This document shows positions 23,695 through 33,531 of a DNA stretch of 64,000 nt, in pieces. The notes under the pieces were generated by a model. The model ran no database searches. It worked only from the letters and a program-made list of their open reading frames with translations, and was not told the DNA's origin. The stretch comes from an uncultured Clostridia bacterium (lineage in GTDB: Bacteria; Bacillota; Clostridia; Oscillospirales; Oscillospiraceae). Made by a program: the position numbers and the translations under genes. Each line of letters begins with the position of its first letter. Position 1 is the stretch's first letter. The stretch covers positions 1 through 64,000 of the forward strand of contig CAMZIO010000002.1 in assembly GCA_947307255.1 (NCBI GenBank). Reading direction: 5' to 3'.

Positions 23695-23907
23695 ATGATG
23701 CTTTATCCTGCAATGTCGAAACTCAACGAGAGCGTGCCCAACCGTTATCTGCTTGTCAACGTGGTGGCGCGCCGCGCGCGTCAGATCGCCGAAGCTGCAG
23801 ACGTGTCGGGTACGCCGCTGACGGAAAAGCCCGTTACCACGGCCATCAACGAGGTTGCCAACGGTGAAATTACCAGCGGCGGCGTGGACACTTCGATCGA
23901 GCACTGA
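23695..23907 (+). CDS. rpoZ: RNA polymerase omega subunit
   Basis: A 70-residue subunit that helps assemble the polymerase beta' subunit. SKLNESVPNRYLLVNVVARRARQI is the conserved fold, and KPVTTAINEVANGEI the C-terminal helix. The place after gmk is conserved. coaBC, which usually comes next, is absent and priA follows directly. Confidence 0.92.
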   Translation: MMLYPAMSKLNESVPNRYLLVNVVARRARQIAEAADVSGTPLTEKPVTTAINEVANGEITSGGVDTSIEH

Positions 23908-23940
23908 TCCGGTCTCTGTGCGGAAGGGAGGGACTGCACC

Positions 23941-26391
23941 GTGAATCAGACAATCGCCCGCCTTGCAGTCTCCGGAATTCCGTATGCCGCGGACAAGCTA
24001 TACAGCTATCGCGTTCCTGCGGAGCTGGCAGATGCCATACAGCCGGGGATACGCGTGCAGGTGCCCTTTGGCCGCGGCAACCGGCGCACGGAAGGATTCG
24101 TGCTCGAATGCGAGCAGGGAGACGGGTTGCCGCTCAAGACGATTCAGTCCGCGCTGGACGCCCGTCCGCTGCTGGACGGCGAAGCCATGCGGCTGGTCAA
24201 ATGGATGAAAGCGCGCTATTTCTGTACCTATTACGATGCGATCAAGACGATTTTGCCCGCCGGTCTCTGGCTTCGCTATCGGGAGACCTACCGCGCCGGC
24301 GACGCGGCCGCCGAGCAGCCGCTGCAGTTGACGCAAGCGGAGCAGTCCGCACTTGACGCGGTCGTTTCGCTCGGTGAAGCAGATCGCGGTCAGATCGAGG
24401 CGGCCCTGGGCGCGGATGCCGAGGCAGTACTCAGATCATTGGAGAAAAAAGGACTGATCTGCAAGAAGACCCATATAAAGCAAGCGGTGGGAGATAAATC
24501 CGTGCGCATGGTTTCACTTGCCGTCAGCGCCGAGGATGCGATGGCGGATGCGGAGCGTAAACGGCGCTCCGCACCGGTCCGCGCCGCGGCGATTGAGCTT
24601 CTGTGCACGGAGGGGACGATTGCCTCCGGGGAGCTGTGCTACTATACAGGCGCGACGAACGCAACGCTGAAAAAGCTGGAAAGCGACGGCATCGTTGCCT
24701 TTTCCGAGCAGGAGGTCCTCCGGGTCAACCGCCATACTGTTGTGGAACAGGCGGATCCCATCGTACTCAATGACGAGCAGGAGACGGCCTATACCGGTCT
24801 TGCCGCGTTGATGGACAGCGGCGGGGCGAAGGCTGCGCTGCTGCATGGGGTTACCGCCAGCGGGAAGACGCTTGTGTATATCCGGCTGGTGCAGGAGGCG
24901 CTGCGGCGGGGAAAAACGGCGCTGGTGCTGGTGCCGGAGATTGCTCTGACGCCGCAGATGATGGCAAAATTCACCGCCTATTTTGGCGACGAGGCCGCCA
25001 TGCTCCACAGCGCGCTGCGTCTCACGGAGCGCTACGACCAGTGGAAGCGTATCCGTCGCGGCGAGGTGCGCGTGGTACTGGGAACGCGCTCAGCGGTCTT
25101 TGCGCCATTGAAGAATCTGGGGCTTATCGTCATCGACGAGGAGCAGGAGGCAACCTATCACTCGGAAAATCCGCCGCGCTATCAAGCAAGCGACGTTGCC
25201 CAGTTCCGCTGCGCGCAAAACGACGCGCTTCTGCTTTTTGGATCCGCAACCCCATCCGTTGAAACTGCATATTATGCTAAAAACGGGCGCTATAAAGTAT
25301 TTTCACTTCACAGTAGATACAATCAGCAAAGCCTGCCCAGCGTGCTGATTGCCGATATGCGCCAGGAGCTGCGGCGGGGAAATGACGGCGCGCTGAGCGA
25401 GATTTTGCGCCGTGAACTGGCGAATAACCTCTCCCGCGGAGAGCAGAGTATTCTGTTTCTCAACCGCCGCGGCAACGCCCGGATGCTGCTTTGCGGCGAG
25501 TGCGGCCACGTGCCCGAATGCCCGCGATGCAGTGCGCCGCTGACGTACCATTCGGCAAATCGTCGGCTGATGTGCCACTACTGCGGCTATTCTCAGGGCG
25601 CTTACGAGCGCTGTCCGGAGTGCGGGGGGCAGATGAAGCGGTTGGGCCTCGGTACGCAGAAGGTGGAGGAGGAGCTTGCCGCGCTGTTTCCGGACGCAAG
25701 AGTGCTGCGCATGGACGCGGACACGGTCAGCGCCATGCACAGCCATGAAAAGCTGCTGTCGGAGTTTGTCAGGGAAAACGTCCCGATCCTGCTCGGCACG
25801 CAGATGGTTGCGAAGGGGTTGGATTTCGAAAACGTAACGCTTGTCGGCGTACTGGCTGCAGATCTTTCCCTGTATGTCAACAACTATCACGCGTCGGAGC
25901 GTACCTTTAACCTGCTGGCGCAGGTGATTGGGCGCGCCGGACGCGGCGGAAGGCAGGGCAGGGCCGTCGTGCAGACCTATACGCCCGAAAACGACGTGAT
26001 CCGCGCTGCTGCGGCGCAGGATTACGAGGCGTTTTATCAAAGCGAGATCCGTATGCGAAAGCTACGCCGCTATCCGCCTTTTGCTGATCTGTTCACCTTT
26101 ACGGTGAGCGGTACGGACGAAGTGCAGGTGCTTCGCGCCGCTGCCGCGTTGCGCGACGGACTGCGCGAGGCGGTGCGGCAGCCGAAACTGAGCGATCTGG
26201 AGCCGGAGGTGCTCGGCCCCGCCGGTGCGCCGGTGGTCAAGGTCAACAACCGCTATCGCTATCGGGTCTATCTCGTGGGAAAAAACTGCAGCGCGCTGCG
26301 CCGTCTGGTTTCTGAATTTCTCCATGCCTTTTATCGGCATCGGGAAAACCGTGGACTGGACGTATTTGCCGACTGCAATGCGCTGCAATAA
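23941..26391 (+). CDS. priA: Primosomal protein PriA (replication restart helicase)
   Basis: An 816-residue DNA helicase that reloads the replisome at stalled forks. It has an N-terminal 3'-end-binding domain (to ~110), Walker A GVTASGKT near residue 302, and a DEEQ box in VIDEEQEATYH where many relatives have DEEH. A zinc-binding insert with eight cysteines in four CxxC-like pairs (CGECGHVPECPRC ... CHYCGY ... CPECGG) lies at ~517-560, and helicase motifs VI (QVIGRAGRGG) follow. GTG start. It belongs to the gmk-rpoZ-priA-def-fmt run. Confidence 0.96.
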   Translation: MNQTIARLAVSGIPYAADKLYSYRVPAELADAIQPGIRVQVPFGRGNRRTEGFVLECEQGDGLPLKTIQSALDARPLLDGEAMRLVKWMKARYFCTYYDAIKTILPAGLWLRYRETYRAGDAAAEQPLQLTQAEQSALDAVVSLGEADRGQIEAALGADAEAVLRSLEKKGLICKKTHIKQAVGDKSVRMVSLAVSAEDAMADAERKRRSAPVRAAAIELLCTEGTIASGELCYYTGATNATLKKLESDGIVAFSEQEVLRVNRHTVVEQADPIVLNDEQETAYTGLAALMDSGGAKAALLHGVTASGKTLVYIRLVQEALRRGKTALVLVPEIALTPQMMAKFTAYFGDEAAMLHSALRLTERYDQWKRIRRGEVRVVLGTRSAVFAPLKNLGLIVIDEEQEATYHSENPPRYQASDVAQFRCAQNDALLLFGSATPSVETAYYAKNGRYKVFSLHSRYNQQSLPSVLIADMRQELRRGNDGALSEILRRELANNLSRGEQSILFLNRRGNARMLLCGECGHVPECPRCSAPLTYHSANRRLMCHYCGYSQGAYERCPECGGQMKRLGLGTQKVEEELAALFPDARVLRMDADTVSAMHSHEKLLSEFVRENVPILLGTQMVAKGLDFENVTLVGVLAADLSLYVNNYHASERTFNLLAQVIGRAGRGGRQGRAVVQTYTPENDVIRAAAAQDYEAFYQSEIRMRKLRRYPPFADLFTFTVSGTDEVQVLRAAAALRDGLREAVRQPKLSDLEPEVLGPAGAPVVKVNNRYRYRVYLVGKNCSALRRLVSEFLHAFYRHRENRGLDVFADCNALQ

Positions 26392-26429
26392 GGATATGCG
26401 CCGCTGGATGCGGCAGAATGGAGAAAAAT

Positions 26430-26933
26430 ATGGCAATTCGTAAAATCGTAGAGCGGGGCGACCCTATTCTGGCAAAGGTTTGCCGCCCGGTTACGGACTT
26501 TAACGCGCGGCTGCACACGCTGCTGGACGATATGGCGGAAACGCTGGAGGAGTCCGGCGGCGTCGGTCTTGCTGCGCCGCAGGTGGGGATTCTCCGCCGT
26601 CTGTGCATCGTAGAGGACAGCGAGGGCGAGCTCATCGAGCTGATCAATCCGGAGATCGTGGCATACGAGGGCGAGCAGACGGGGCTGGAGGGCTGCCTGA
26701 GCATTCCGGGACGCTACGGCATCGTTACGCGCCCGTATAAGGTGCGCGTGCGCGCGCAGGATCGCTACGGCATAACCTTCGAGGTTGAGGATGAGGATCT
26801 GACGGCGCGCTGCTTCTGCCACGAGATCGAGCATCTGGACGGCCACCTTTTCACCGAGCACTGCGACCACCTGCTTAGCGATAAGGAGATGGAGGAATAC
26901 CTGCGCGAGCAGGAAGAGGAGAACAGGGAATGA
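26430..26933 (+). CDS. def: Peptide deformylase
   Basis: Removes the formyl group from N-terminal Met of new proteins. All three metal-site motifs are present: GVGLAAPQVG, EGCLSIPG and HEIEHLDGHLF. The track start at 26418 overlaps the GGAG ribosome-binding site; ATG 26430 gives 167 residues. The stop overlaps the fmt start. Confidence 0.96.
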   Translation: MAIRKIVERGDPILAKVCRPVTDFNARLHTLLDDMAETLEESGGVGLAAPQVGILRRLCIVEDSEGELIELINPEIVAYEGEQTGLEGCLSIPGRYGIVTRPYKVRVRAQDRYGITFEVEDEDLTARCFCHEIEHLDGHLFTEHCDHLLSDKEMEEYLREQEEENRE

Positions 26934-27892
26934 GGATCGCCTTTATGGGTACGCCGGCGTTTGCGGTTGCATCGCTCAAACGCCTGGTGGAGGACGGTCA
27001 TGAGATTTGCGGCGTGTTTACCCAACCGGATAAGCCAAAAAACCGCGGGATGCAGCTCGTCTTCCCACCGGTGAAGGAATACGCCCTCTCCCAGGGACTG
27101 CCGGTTTTTCAGCCGGACAGCATGAAGGAGGAATCCGCGATTGCGCTGCTGCGCAGCCTTGCGCCGGAGCTCTCCGTCGTCGCTGCCTACGGGCAGATTT
27201 TGCCGGAGGCAGCGCTGCAGGCGCCGACGCTGGGCAGCATCAACGTGCACGCCTCGCTGCTGCCGCGCTATCGCGGCGCGGCGCCGATCAACTGGGCTAT
27301 TCTTAACGGCGAGACGCAAACCGGCGTAACGATCATGTATATGGCAAAAAAACTGGACGCCGGGGACATCATCACCATGCGCAAAACGCCGATTGATCCC
27401 GAAGAGGATGCGCAGATGCTGTTTGAGCGGCTCTCCGTGCTGGGGGCGCAGCTTCTCTCTGAGACGATTCCACTCCTCCGGACTGGCACGGCAACGCGAA
27501 CGCCGCAGGACGAGGCACTGTCCTCGTATGCGCCTATGCTCTCGCGCGCCATCTCTCCGATCGACTGGAACCGGCCCAGCCGGGCAATCCTCGATCAGAT
27601 CCGGGGTCTGATTCCCTGGCCGGTTGCGTCAACGACGCTGGCGGGGAAGACGCTCAAGCTCTATCAGGCGCAGCCGGGTGCAGCGACCAATGAAGCGCCC
27701 GGTACGATGCGCGCCGTCAAGGGCGGCATCGAAGCCGCCTGCGGCGACGGTAAGACGGTTCTCATCACACTGCTGCAGGCGGAAGGTGGAAAATGCATGA
27801 GCGCGAGCGCCTATCTCAACGGTCGACGGATTGCTCCCGGCAGCTATCTGACGGAACCAGCGCAGGAACGGAAGGGAGATTCGAATGTATAA
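26930..27892 (+). CDS. fmt: Methionyl-tRNA formyltransferase
   Basis: Formylates initiator Met-tRNA using 10-formyl-THF. The N-terminal domain has MGTPAFAV and the catalytic SINVHASLLPRYRGAAPINWAI region; the C-terminal OB-like domain (about 205-310) binds tRNA. At 320 residues it is normal. Overlap with def fits their paired roles. Confidence 0.96.
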   Translation: MRIAFMGTPAFAVASLKRLVEDGHEICGVFTQPDKPKNRGMQLVFPPVKEYALSQGLPVFQPDSMKEESAIALLRSLAPELSVVAAYGQILPEAALQAPTLGSINVHASLLPRYRGAAPINWAILNGETQTGVTIMYMAKKLDAGDIITMRKTPIDPEEDAQMLFERLSVLGAQLLSETIPLLRTGTATRTPQDEALSSYAPMLSRAISPIDWNRPSRAILDQIRGLIPWPVASTTLAGKTLKLYQAQPGAATNEAPGTMRAVKGGIEAACGDGKTVLITLLQAEGGKCMSASAYLNGRRIAPGSYLTEPAQERKGDSNV

Positions 27893-28619
27893 TACGTACT
27901 ACGGAAACTACGCCGGCTTTTTGGCAAACAATCTCTATTTTGTGCTGTTGATTCCCGTGATGCTGCTCTCGCTCTGGGCACAGTTTAAGGTCAGCGGCAG
28001 CTTCCGCCGTTTCAGCGAGGTTCCCAATTCCCGGCGCATGACCGGTTATCAGGCGGCGCGTCTGGTGCTGCAGGCGCACGGCGTGCAGGGCGTGGAGATC
28101 AGTTCCTGTGCCGGCACGCTGACCGACCACTACGATCCGCGCGACAACACGATCTATCTGTCCGAACCGGTGTATAACGCCGCCACGGTCGCTGCGATCG
28201 GCGTCGCAGCACACGAGGCAGGGCACGCCGTGCAGTACGCTGAGGGATACAGTCCCATCAAGCTGCGCAACGCCATCATTCCGATGACGCGCATCGGCTC
28301 GCAGTTTTCCATGATTCTGCTGCTGATCGGCATCCTTCTTTACAGCCAGCAGATGTTTCTGCTGGGTATCGTTCTCTTTTCGTTTACGACGCTCTTTCAG
28401 CTCATCACCTTGCCGGTGGAGTTTAACGCCTCCGCCCGTGCGGTAGAGACGCTGGACGGCTCCGGGCTTCTGGAAGAGGAAGAGCTTTTCGGTGTGCGCA
28501 AGGTGCTGAGCGCGGCGGCGCTGACGTATGTGGCGGCGCTGCTGATGTCGGTTCTGCAGTTGCTGCGCTACGTTTCGATCTTTATGAGCCGAAGCGGTCG
28601 GCGCGGAGGACGCAGATGA
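27885..28619 (+). CDS. YugP-family membrane zinc metallopeptidase
   Basis: A 244-residue membrane protein with an N-terminal helix, a zinc motif HEAGHAVQYAEGY near residue 110, and further helices at ~142-175 and ~210-230. This is the conserved neutral zinc metallopeptidase family of Firmicutes (B. subtilis YugP), whose substrate is unknown. It overlaps fmt and rsmB by a few bases, so it is part of the translation-related operon. Confidence 0.9.
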   Translation: MYNTYYGNYAGFLANNLYFVLLIPVMLLSLWAQFKVSGSFRRFSEVPNSRRMTGYQAARLVLQAHGVQGVEISSCAGTLTDHYDPRDNTIYLSEPVYNAATVAAIGVAAHEAGHAVQYAEGYSPIKLRNAIIPMTRIGSQFSMILLLIGILLYSQQMFLLGIVLFSFTTLFQLITLPVEFNASARAVETLDGSGLLEEEELFGVRKVLSAAALTYVAALLMSVLQLLRYVSIFMSRSGRRGGRR

Positions 28620-29950
28620 CGCGCACCGCTGCACGCGATATCGCGCTGCAGGTTCTCACCGCCTGCCGGGTAAACCACGCCTGGGCGGACGCAGCGCTCA
28701 AGGCACGGCTTGGTACGGCGGAGCTTTGTCCGGCGGATGCGGCGTTGTGCAGCCGCATCGTATACGGCGTGTTGCAAAACCGCCTGCTGCTCGATTACGA
28801 TCTTGCCGCGTTCTGCACGCAAAAGCTGGAAAAGCTGCAGCCGCCGCTGCAGGATATCCTGCGCATCGGCGCGTATCAGATATTGTTTTTAGACAAGGTG
28901 CCGGTCAGCGCGGCGGTCAACGAATCGGTGGAGCTCGCCAAGCGCAACGGCCGCGCCGGTGCAGCCGGACTGGTCAACGCAGTACTGCGAAGGCTTGCGC
29001 AGTCCCACTGCGCGCTGCCGCCGCTGCCGCAGGAGCCTCTCGCGCGTCTGAGCATCTTGTACAGCCATCCCAAATGGCTGGTGGAGCGTATGGTCGCCCT
29101 GTTGGGAGCGACGGAAGCGGAGCAATATCTGCAAAGAAATAACGCCGCCGCACCCTTGACGGTGCAGGTCAACCCGCTGCGCACGGACAAGACCGCGCTG
29201 ATTGGGGAGCTTGTACGCTGCGGCGTGCAGGTGCAGGAGCATTCCTGGATCCCGGACTGTCTGAATCTCGGCGCTACCGGCGATCTGAATGCCCTGCCGG
29301 CGTTTTGCAGCGGGGAATTCCTGGTGCAGGACGGGGCGGCGCATCTTGCCGCGCTCGCCGCCGGCGTGCGGTCGGGGCAGCGTGTGCTGGACGTGTGCGC
29401 GGCGCCGGGCGGGAAATCCTTCGCCATCGCGCTTGCCATGGCGGATCGCGGGGAGGTCCTCTCCTGCGACCTGCATGAGAATAAACTAAAACGCATCCGC
29501 GAAGGCGCGCGGCGTTTGGGGCTCACCTGCATCCGGACGATTGCGGCGGACGCCCGGGTATTTCGTCCGGAATGGGCGGCGGCATTTGACACGGTGGTGT
29601 GCGACGTGCCGTGCTCCGGACTCGGTATCATCCGCAAAAAGCCGGACGTCCGGTATAAGGATCCGCAGGAGCTTACCGCGCTGCCGGCGATTCAGCGCGC
29701 AATTCTGGATAACAGCGCACGCTACGTGGGGCCCGGCGGCACGCTGCTCTATTCCACCTGCACGGTACTGCCGGAGGAAAACGAGCAGGTGATACAGAGT
29801 TTTTTGTCTGCACATCCCGATTTTTCCTATGATTCGTTTGCGCTTCCGGCGCCCGTCAGCACGGTAAACGGGCAGATAACGCTCTGGCCGCAGCGACACG
29901 ATACGGACGGGTTCTATATCTGCCGCATGACAAGGAGAACGCATGACTGA
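28616..29950 (+). CDS. rsmB: 16S rRNA m5C967 methyltransferase
   Basis: Methylates C967 of 16S rRNA. It has an N-terminal NusB-like RNA-binding domain (1-~135) and a SAM-dependent catalytic domain with the SAM motif VLDVCAAPGGKSFAIA, the catalytic-cysteine region VCDVPCSGLGIIRKKPD, and a second cysteine in YSTCTVLPEENE. At 444 residues it is full length. It overlaps rlmN by 8 bp. Confidence 0.95.
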   Translation: MTRTAARDIALQVLTACRVNHAWADAALKARLGTAELCPADAALCSRIVYGVLQNRLLLDYDLAAFCTQKLEKLQPPLQDILRIGAYQILFLDKVPVSAAVNESVELAKRNGRAGAAGLVNAVLRRLAQSHCALPPLPQEPLARLSILYSHPKWLVERMVALLGATEAEQYLQRNNAAAPLTVQVNPLRTDKTALIGELVRCGVQVQEHSWIPDCLNLGATGDLNALPAFCSGEFLVQDGAAHLAALAAGVRSGQRVLDVCAAPGGKSFAIALAMADRGEVLSCDLHENKLKRIREGARRLGLTCIRTIAADARVFRPEWAAAFDTVVCDVPCSGLGIIRKKPDVRYKDPQELTALPAIQRAILDNSARYVGPGGTLLYSTCTVLPEENEQVIQSFLSAHPDFSYDSFALPAPVSTVNGQITLWPQRHDTDGFYICRMTRRTHD

Positions 29951-30980
29951 TATCAAAAGCATGACGCAGGAGGAGATCGTTGACGCGGTCAAGGCGCTGG
30001 GCGAGCCAGCCTATCGCGGAAAGCAGATCTTTTCCTGGCTGCACCGCGGCGCAAGGACATTTGAAGAGATGAGCAATCTCTCAAAGCCGCTGCGCACCGC
30101 GCTTGCAAAGGAATATTACATTACAGTGCCGCGCGTTGCGCGCAAACAGGTTTCTCAACGGGACGGCACGGTCAAGTACCTCTGGGAGCTTAATGACGGC
30201 AACTGCATTGAGACCGTTCTGATGTCCTATCACCACGGAAATACGGTTTGTATCTCCTCGCAGGTGGGCTGCCGAATGGGATGCAGATTCTGCGCCTCGA
30301 CCGTTGCGGGCAAGGTGCGCGATCTGCGGGCGTCGGAAATGCTCGATCAGGTGCTTTTCACCCAGCTCGATTCCGGGCGCGAGATCTCCAATATCGTGCT
30401 GATGGGAATTGGCGAGCCGCTGGATAACCGGGAGAACGTCCTGCGCTTTTTGACGCTGGTGAACCATCCGGACGGACTGAACATCGGGATGCGCCACGTT
30501 TCACTTTCCACCTGCGGCGTGGTACCGGGGATCGACGCGCTTGCTGAGTTGGGGCTGCAGCTGACGCTCTCCGTTTCGCTGCACGCGCCGGACAGCGAGA
30601 CGCGCAGCCGCATCATGCCGGTAAACAATGCCTACGACGTGGAGGAGCTGTTTGCCGCCTGCCATCGCTATTTTCAGAAGACGGGGCGGCGCATCTCCTT
30701 CGAATACGCCATGATCGACGGCGTCAACGATCACGAGTGGCAGGCGGATCTTCTGGCAAAGAAAATCCACGGTATGCCGGGACACGTGAATCTGATCCCG
30801 CTCAACGACGTGGTGGAGAGCGAATTGAAACCGAGCAGGCGCACCGCGTTATTCCAGCAGCGGCTGGAATCCCACGGCGTTACGGCCACGGTGCGGCGCA
30901 GCCTCGGCGGCGATATTGACGCATCCTGCGGCCAGCTGCGCCGCAAGGAACTGGAGCAAAGGGGGAGGAGAGGCGTATGA
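29943..30980 (+). CDS. rlmN: Dual-specificity rRNA/tRNA adenine C2 methyltransferase RlmN
   Basis: A radical-SAM enzyme that makes 2-methyladenosine in 23S rRNA A2503 and in tRNA A37. The radical cluster is in CRMGCRFCAST (CX3CX2C). The methyl-carrying Cys is in the C-terminal DIDASCGQLR. Other family marks are GEPLDN and VSLSTCGVVPGI. At 345 residues it is normal. It lies next to rsmB and overlaps prpC by 4 bp. Confidence 0.96.
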   Translation: MTDIKSMTQEEIVDAVKALGEPAYRGKQIFSWLHRGARTFEEMSNLSKPLRTALAKEYYITVPRVARKQVSQRDGTVKYLWELNDGNCIETVLMSYHHGNTVCISSQVGCRMGCRFCASTVAGKVRDLRASEMLDQVLFTQLDSGREISNIVLMGIGEPLDNRENVLRFLTLVNHPDGLNIGMRHVSLSTCGVVPGIDALAELGLQLTLSVSLHAPDSETRSRIMPVNNAYDVEELFAACHRYFQKTGRRISFEYAMIDGVNDHEWQADLLAKKIHGMPGHVNLIPLNDVVESELKPSRRTALFQQRLESHGVTATVRRSLGGDIDASCGQLRRKELEQRGRRGV

Positions 30981-31714
30981 GAGCCTGGGGAATCACAGAT
31001 ATCGGGCTGCAGCGCAGCGAGAATCAGGACACTTACGCCATCGACCAGCGCCCGGACGGCACTTGCACGGCCGCCGTTGTATGCGACGGCATGGGCGGCG
31101 TAAACGGCGGAAGGCTGGCAAGCTCGATTGCCGTTGATACGTATATTACCCACACCCGCGCGCTGCTGCATGAGAATATGAGCGTTGCGCAGATGCGTGA
31201 GATGCAGTCGTTCTGCGTTTCGCAGGCGAACGCCGCCGTGTATGATTACGCCAGGGAAGACGCCGCCTGCCACGGCATGGGGACTACGTTGGTCTCTGCG
31301 CTGACGTTCGACGGGGGTGCCGTCGTCTGCAACGTGGGAGACAGCCGCGCCTATCACATCGGGGCTCATGGGATTACGCGGATCACCCGCGATCATTCCG
31401 TGGTGGAAAACCTGGTGCGCAACGGCGAGCTGACGCCGGAGCAGGCTCGCAACCACCCAAACCGCAATCTGATTACGCGCGCACTGGGTCCGGAGCGCTC
31501 CATCTGCTGCGATCTCTACGATGTTGTCATGCAGGAGGGGGACAGCCTGCTGCTCTGCTCGGACGGGCTGGTAATCACCGTACCCGACGAGGAAATTCTG
31601 GAGATCGTTCAAGGGGAAGCGGACGCACAGCAGTGCCTTTCGCATCTGCTGGCGCGCTCCAGGGAAAACGGCGCGCCGGATAACGTAACGGCGGTGCTGA
31701 TTCAAAACTGCTGA
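30977..31714 (+). CDS. prpC: PP2C-type serine/threonine phosphatase (PrpC/Stp)
   Basis: Removes phosphate from proteins phosphorylated by the neighbouring kinase. PPM-family metal motifs are present: SENQDTYAID, VCDGMGGVNGG, GDSRAYHIG, LCSDGLV and PDNVTAVL. At 245 residues it is normal. It is paired with prkC as in Bacillus and most Firmicutes. Confidence 0.95.
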   Translation: MRAWGITDIGLQRSENQDTYAIDQRPDGTCTAAVVCDGMGGVNGGRLASSIAVDTYITHTRALLHENMSVAQMREMQSFCVSQANAAVYDYAREDAACHGMGTTLVSALTFDGGAVVCNVGDSRAYHIGAHGITRITRDHSVVENLVRNGELTPEQARNHPNRNLITRALGPERSICCDLYDVVMQEGDSLLLCSDGLVITVPDEEILEIVQGEADAQQCLSHLLARSRENGAPDNVTAVLIQNC

Positions 31715-31728
31715 GGAGGTGAGACGGC

Positions 31729-33531
31729 ATGGATAATATGATCGGCAAGATGCTCGACAACCGCTACGAGCTGCTGGAAGTGATTGGCAACGGCGGTATG
31801 GCGATGGTCTATAAGGCGAAGTGCCACCGTCTCAATCGCCTGGTGGCTGTTAAGATCCTAAAGAGCGATTTGGCGGAGGATGCGGATTTTCGCCGGCGTT
31901 TCCGTGATGAATCACAGGCCGTTGCGATGCTCTCTCACCCAAATATCGTGTCGGTTTACGACGTCTCGCGCGGCGAGATTGAGTATATCGTCATGGAGCT
32001 GATCGACGGCATCACGCTCAAGCAGTATATGGAACGGCGCGGCCAGCTCAACTGGCGCGAAGCGCTGCATTTCATAACGCAGATCATGAAGGGGCTCAGC
32101 CATGCCCACAGCCGCGGCATCATTCACCGCGATATCAAGCCGCAAAATATCATGGTGCTGCGGGACGGCAGCGTTAAGGTGGCAGATTTCGGCATTGCCT
32201 GCCTGTCCAATTCTGCGCAGACGATGACCCAGCAGGCGCTCGGCTCGGTGCACTACATCTCGCCGGAGCAGGCAAAGGGCGAGCGCACCGATGCAAGATC
32301 CGATATCTATTCCGCCGGCGTGGTGCTCTACGAGATGCTTTGCAACCGTCTGCCCTTTGAGGGCGATTCCGCGGTGTCCGTCGCCATTCAGCATCTAAGC
32401 TCTGTTGCGCTTTCGCCGCGGGAGATCAATCCCGAGGTGCCGAAAGCTCTGGAGCTGATCTGCATGAAAGCAATGGCAAACGACATTGAAAAGCGTTATC
32501 CGTCGGCGGAGGCGATGCTTGCCGACCTGGAAGAGTTTCGCAAGAACCCCGATACAGATCTGCACTTTACGATCAAAAGCCTTCAAACCCCGCCCAGCGA
32601 GGACGCCACACAACCCTTGCCGAACGTGCAGGACGTGTCGGCGCATCGCACGGAGCCAGTGCGCAAGAAGGACGAGAGGGAAAGGCCGGCCATTCCGAAG
32701 TGGATGGTCTATACCGGTATTGTGTTGGCCGGCCTGGCGGTGATTATCGCGCTGTTTCAGATGATTTTGAGCAGCTTTTCCAACGATCCACAGCCTACGG
32801 AGTTTGAGGTGCCGTCGCTTTTGGGTATGACGATTGAAGAAGCGCGCGCCGACGCCCGCGTGGATGGGATCTTTACCATCGAGATGATTGGCCAGCGTGC
32901 GGACAGTGAATTCGCCGCCGGCGAGATTGTTGAGCAGTCTCCCAACGCAAAAAGCATGGTCAAGGCGAATCGAGTGATCTCCGTGTTTATCAGCACGGGC
33001 GTAAAGACCGACGTGATGCCAATGCTGACCGGACAGGAATACCGCACCGGTGTGATCCAGTTGAAGAACATGGACATGGATCTCAACATCCAGCGCACGG
33101 AGCAGTTTTCCGATAGCGTCGCATCGGGCTGCATTATTGAAACGATCCCAGCCTCCGGCGGCACGCTGAAGGCCGGGGATGACGTGGTCCTCGTTGTCAG
33201 CAAGGGCAGCGATACCAAGCCGATCCCCGTGCCGACCTTTACCAATATTGACATCGAAACGGTGCGCCAGCAATTGAGCGATCTGAATCTGACGATCGGG
33301 CAGGTTACGCACGCCAACAGTGAAACCGTGCCGAAGGATTGCATTATCCAACAGAGCCTTGCGCCCAAGACGGAGGTAGCGCCCGGAACGGTGATCGACT
33401 TCATCGTCAGCGACGGGCCGATCGTTCCGGAGCCGCCGCAGCCCGGCTCGGATACTGAGCCGGTGCAGCCGCCGGATGAAACGCCTGATGATTCCGTTGA
33501 CGAAGGCGGCGAAACGGAGGAGCAGCCGTGA
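31729..33531 (+). CDS. prkC: Membrane serine/threonine kinase with PASTA domains (PrkC)
   Basis: A transmembrane signalling kinase that senses muropeptides, controls wall metabolism, and in Bacillus triggers germination. The cytoplasmic kinase domain (1-~270) has GNGGMAMVYKA, the catalytic HRDIKPQN and DFGIA. One membrane helix is near 325-347. Outside are three PASTA repeats (about 360-425, 427-495 and 497-563). A proline- and acid-rich tail ends the 600-residue protein. GAGGAGGTGAG precedes the ATG. The order prpC-prkC-rsgA is conserved. Confidence 0.96.
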   Translation: MDNMIGKMLDNRYELLEVIGNGGMAMVYKAKCHRLNRLVAVKILKSDLAEDADFRRRFRDESQAVAMLSHPNIVSVYDVSRGEIEYIVMELIDGITLKQYMERRGQLNWREALHFITQIMKGLSHAHSRGIIHRDIKPQNIMVLRDGSVKVADFGIACLSNSAQTMTQQALGSVHYISPEQAKGERTDARSDIYSAGVVLYEMLCNRLPFEGDSAVSVAIQHLSSVALSPREINPEVPKALELICMKAMANDIEKRYPSAEAMLADLEEFRKNPDTDLHFTIKSLQTPPSEDATQPLPNVQDVSAHRTEPVRKKDERERPAIPKWMVYTGIVLAGLAVIIALFQMILSSFSNDPQPTEFEVPSLLGMTIEEARADARVDGIFTIEMIGQRADSEFAAGEIVEQSPNAKSMVKANRVISVFISTGVKTDVMPMLTGQEYRTGVIQLKNMDMDLNIQRTEQFSDSVASGCIIETIPASGGTLKAGDDVVLVVSKGSDTKPIPVPTFTNIDIETVRQQLSDLNLTIGQVTHANSETVPKDCIIQQSLAPKTEVAPGTVIDFIVSDGPIVPEPPQPGSDTEPVQPPDETPDDSVDEGGETEEQP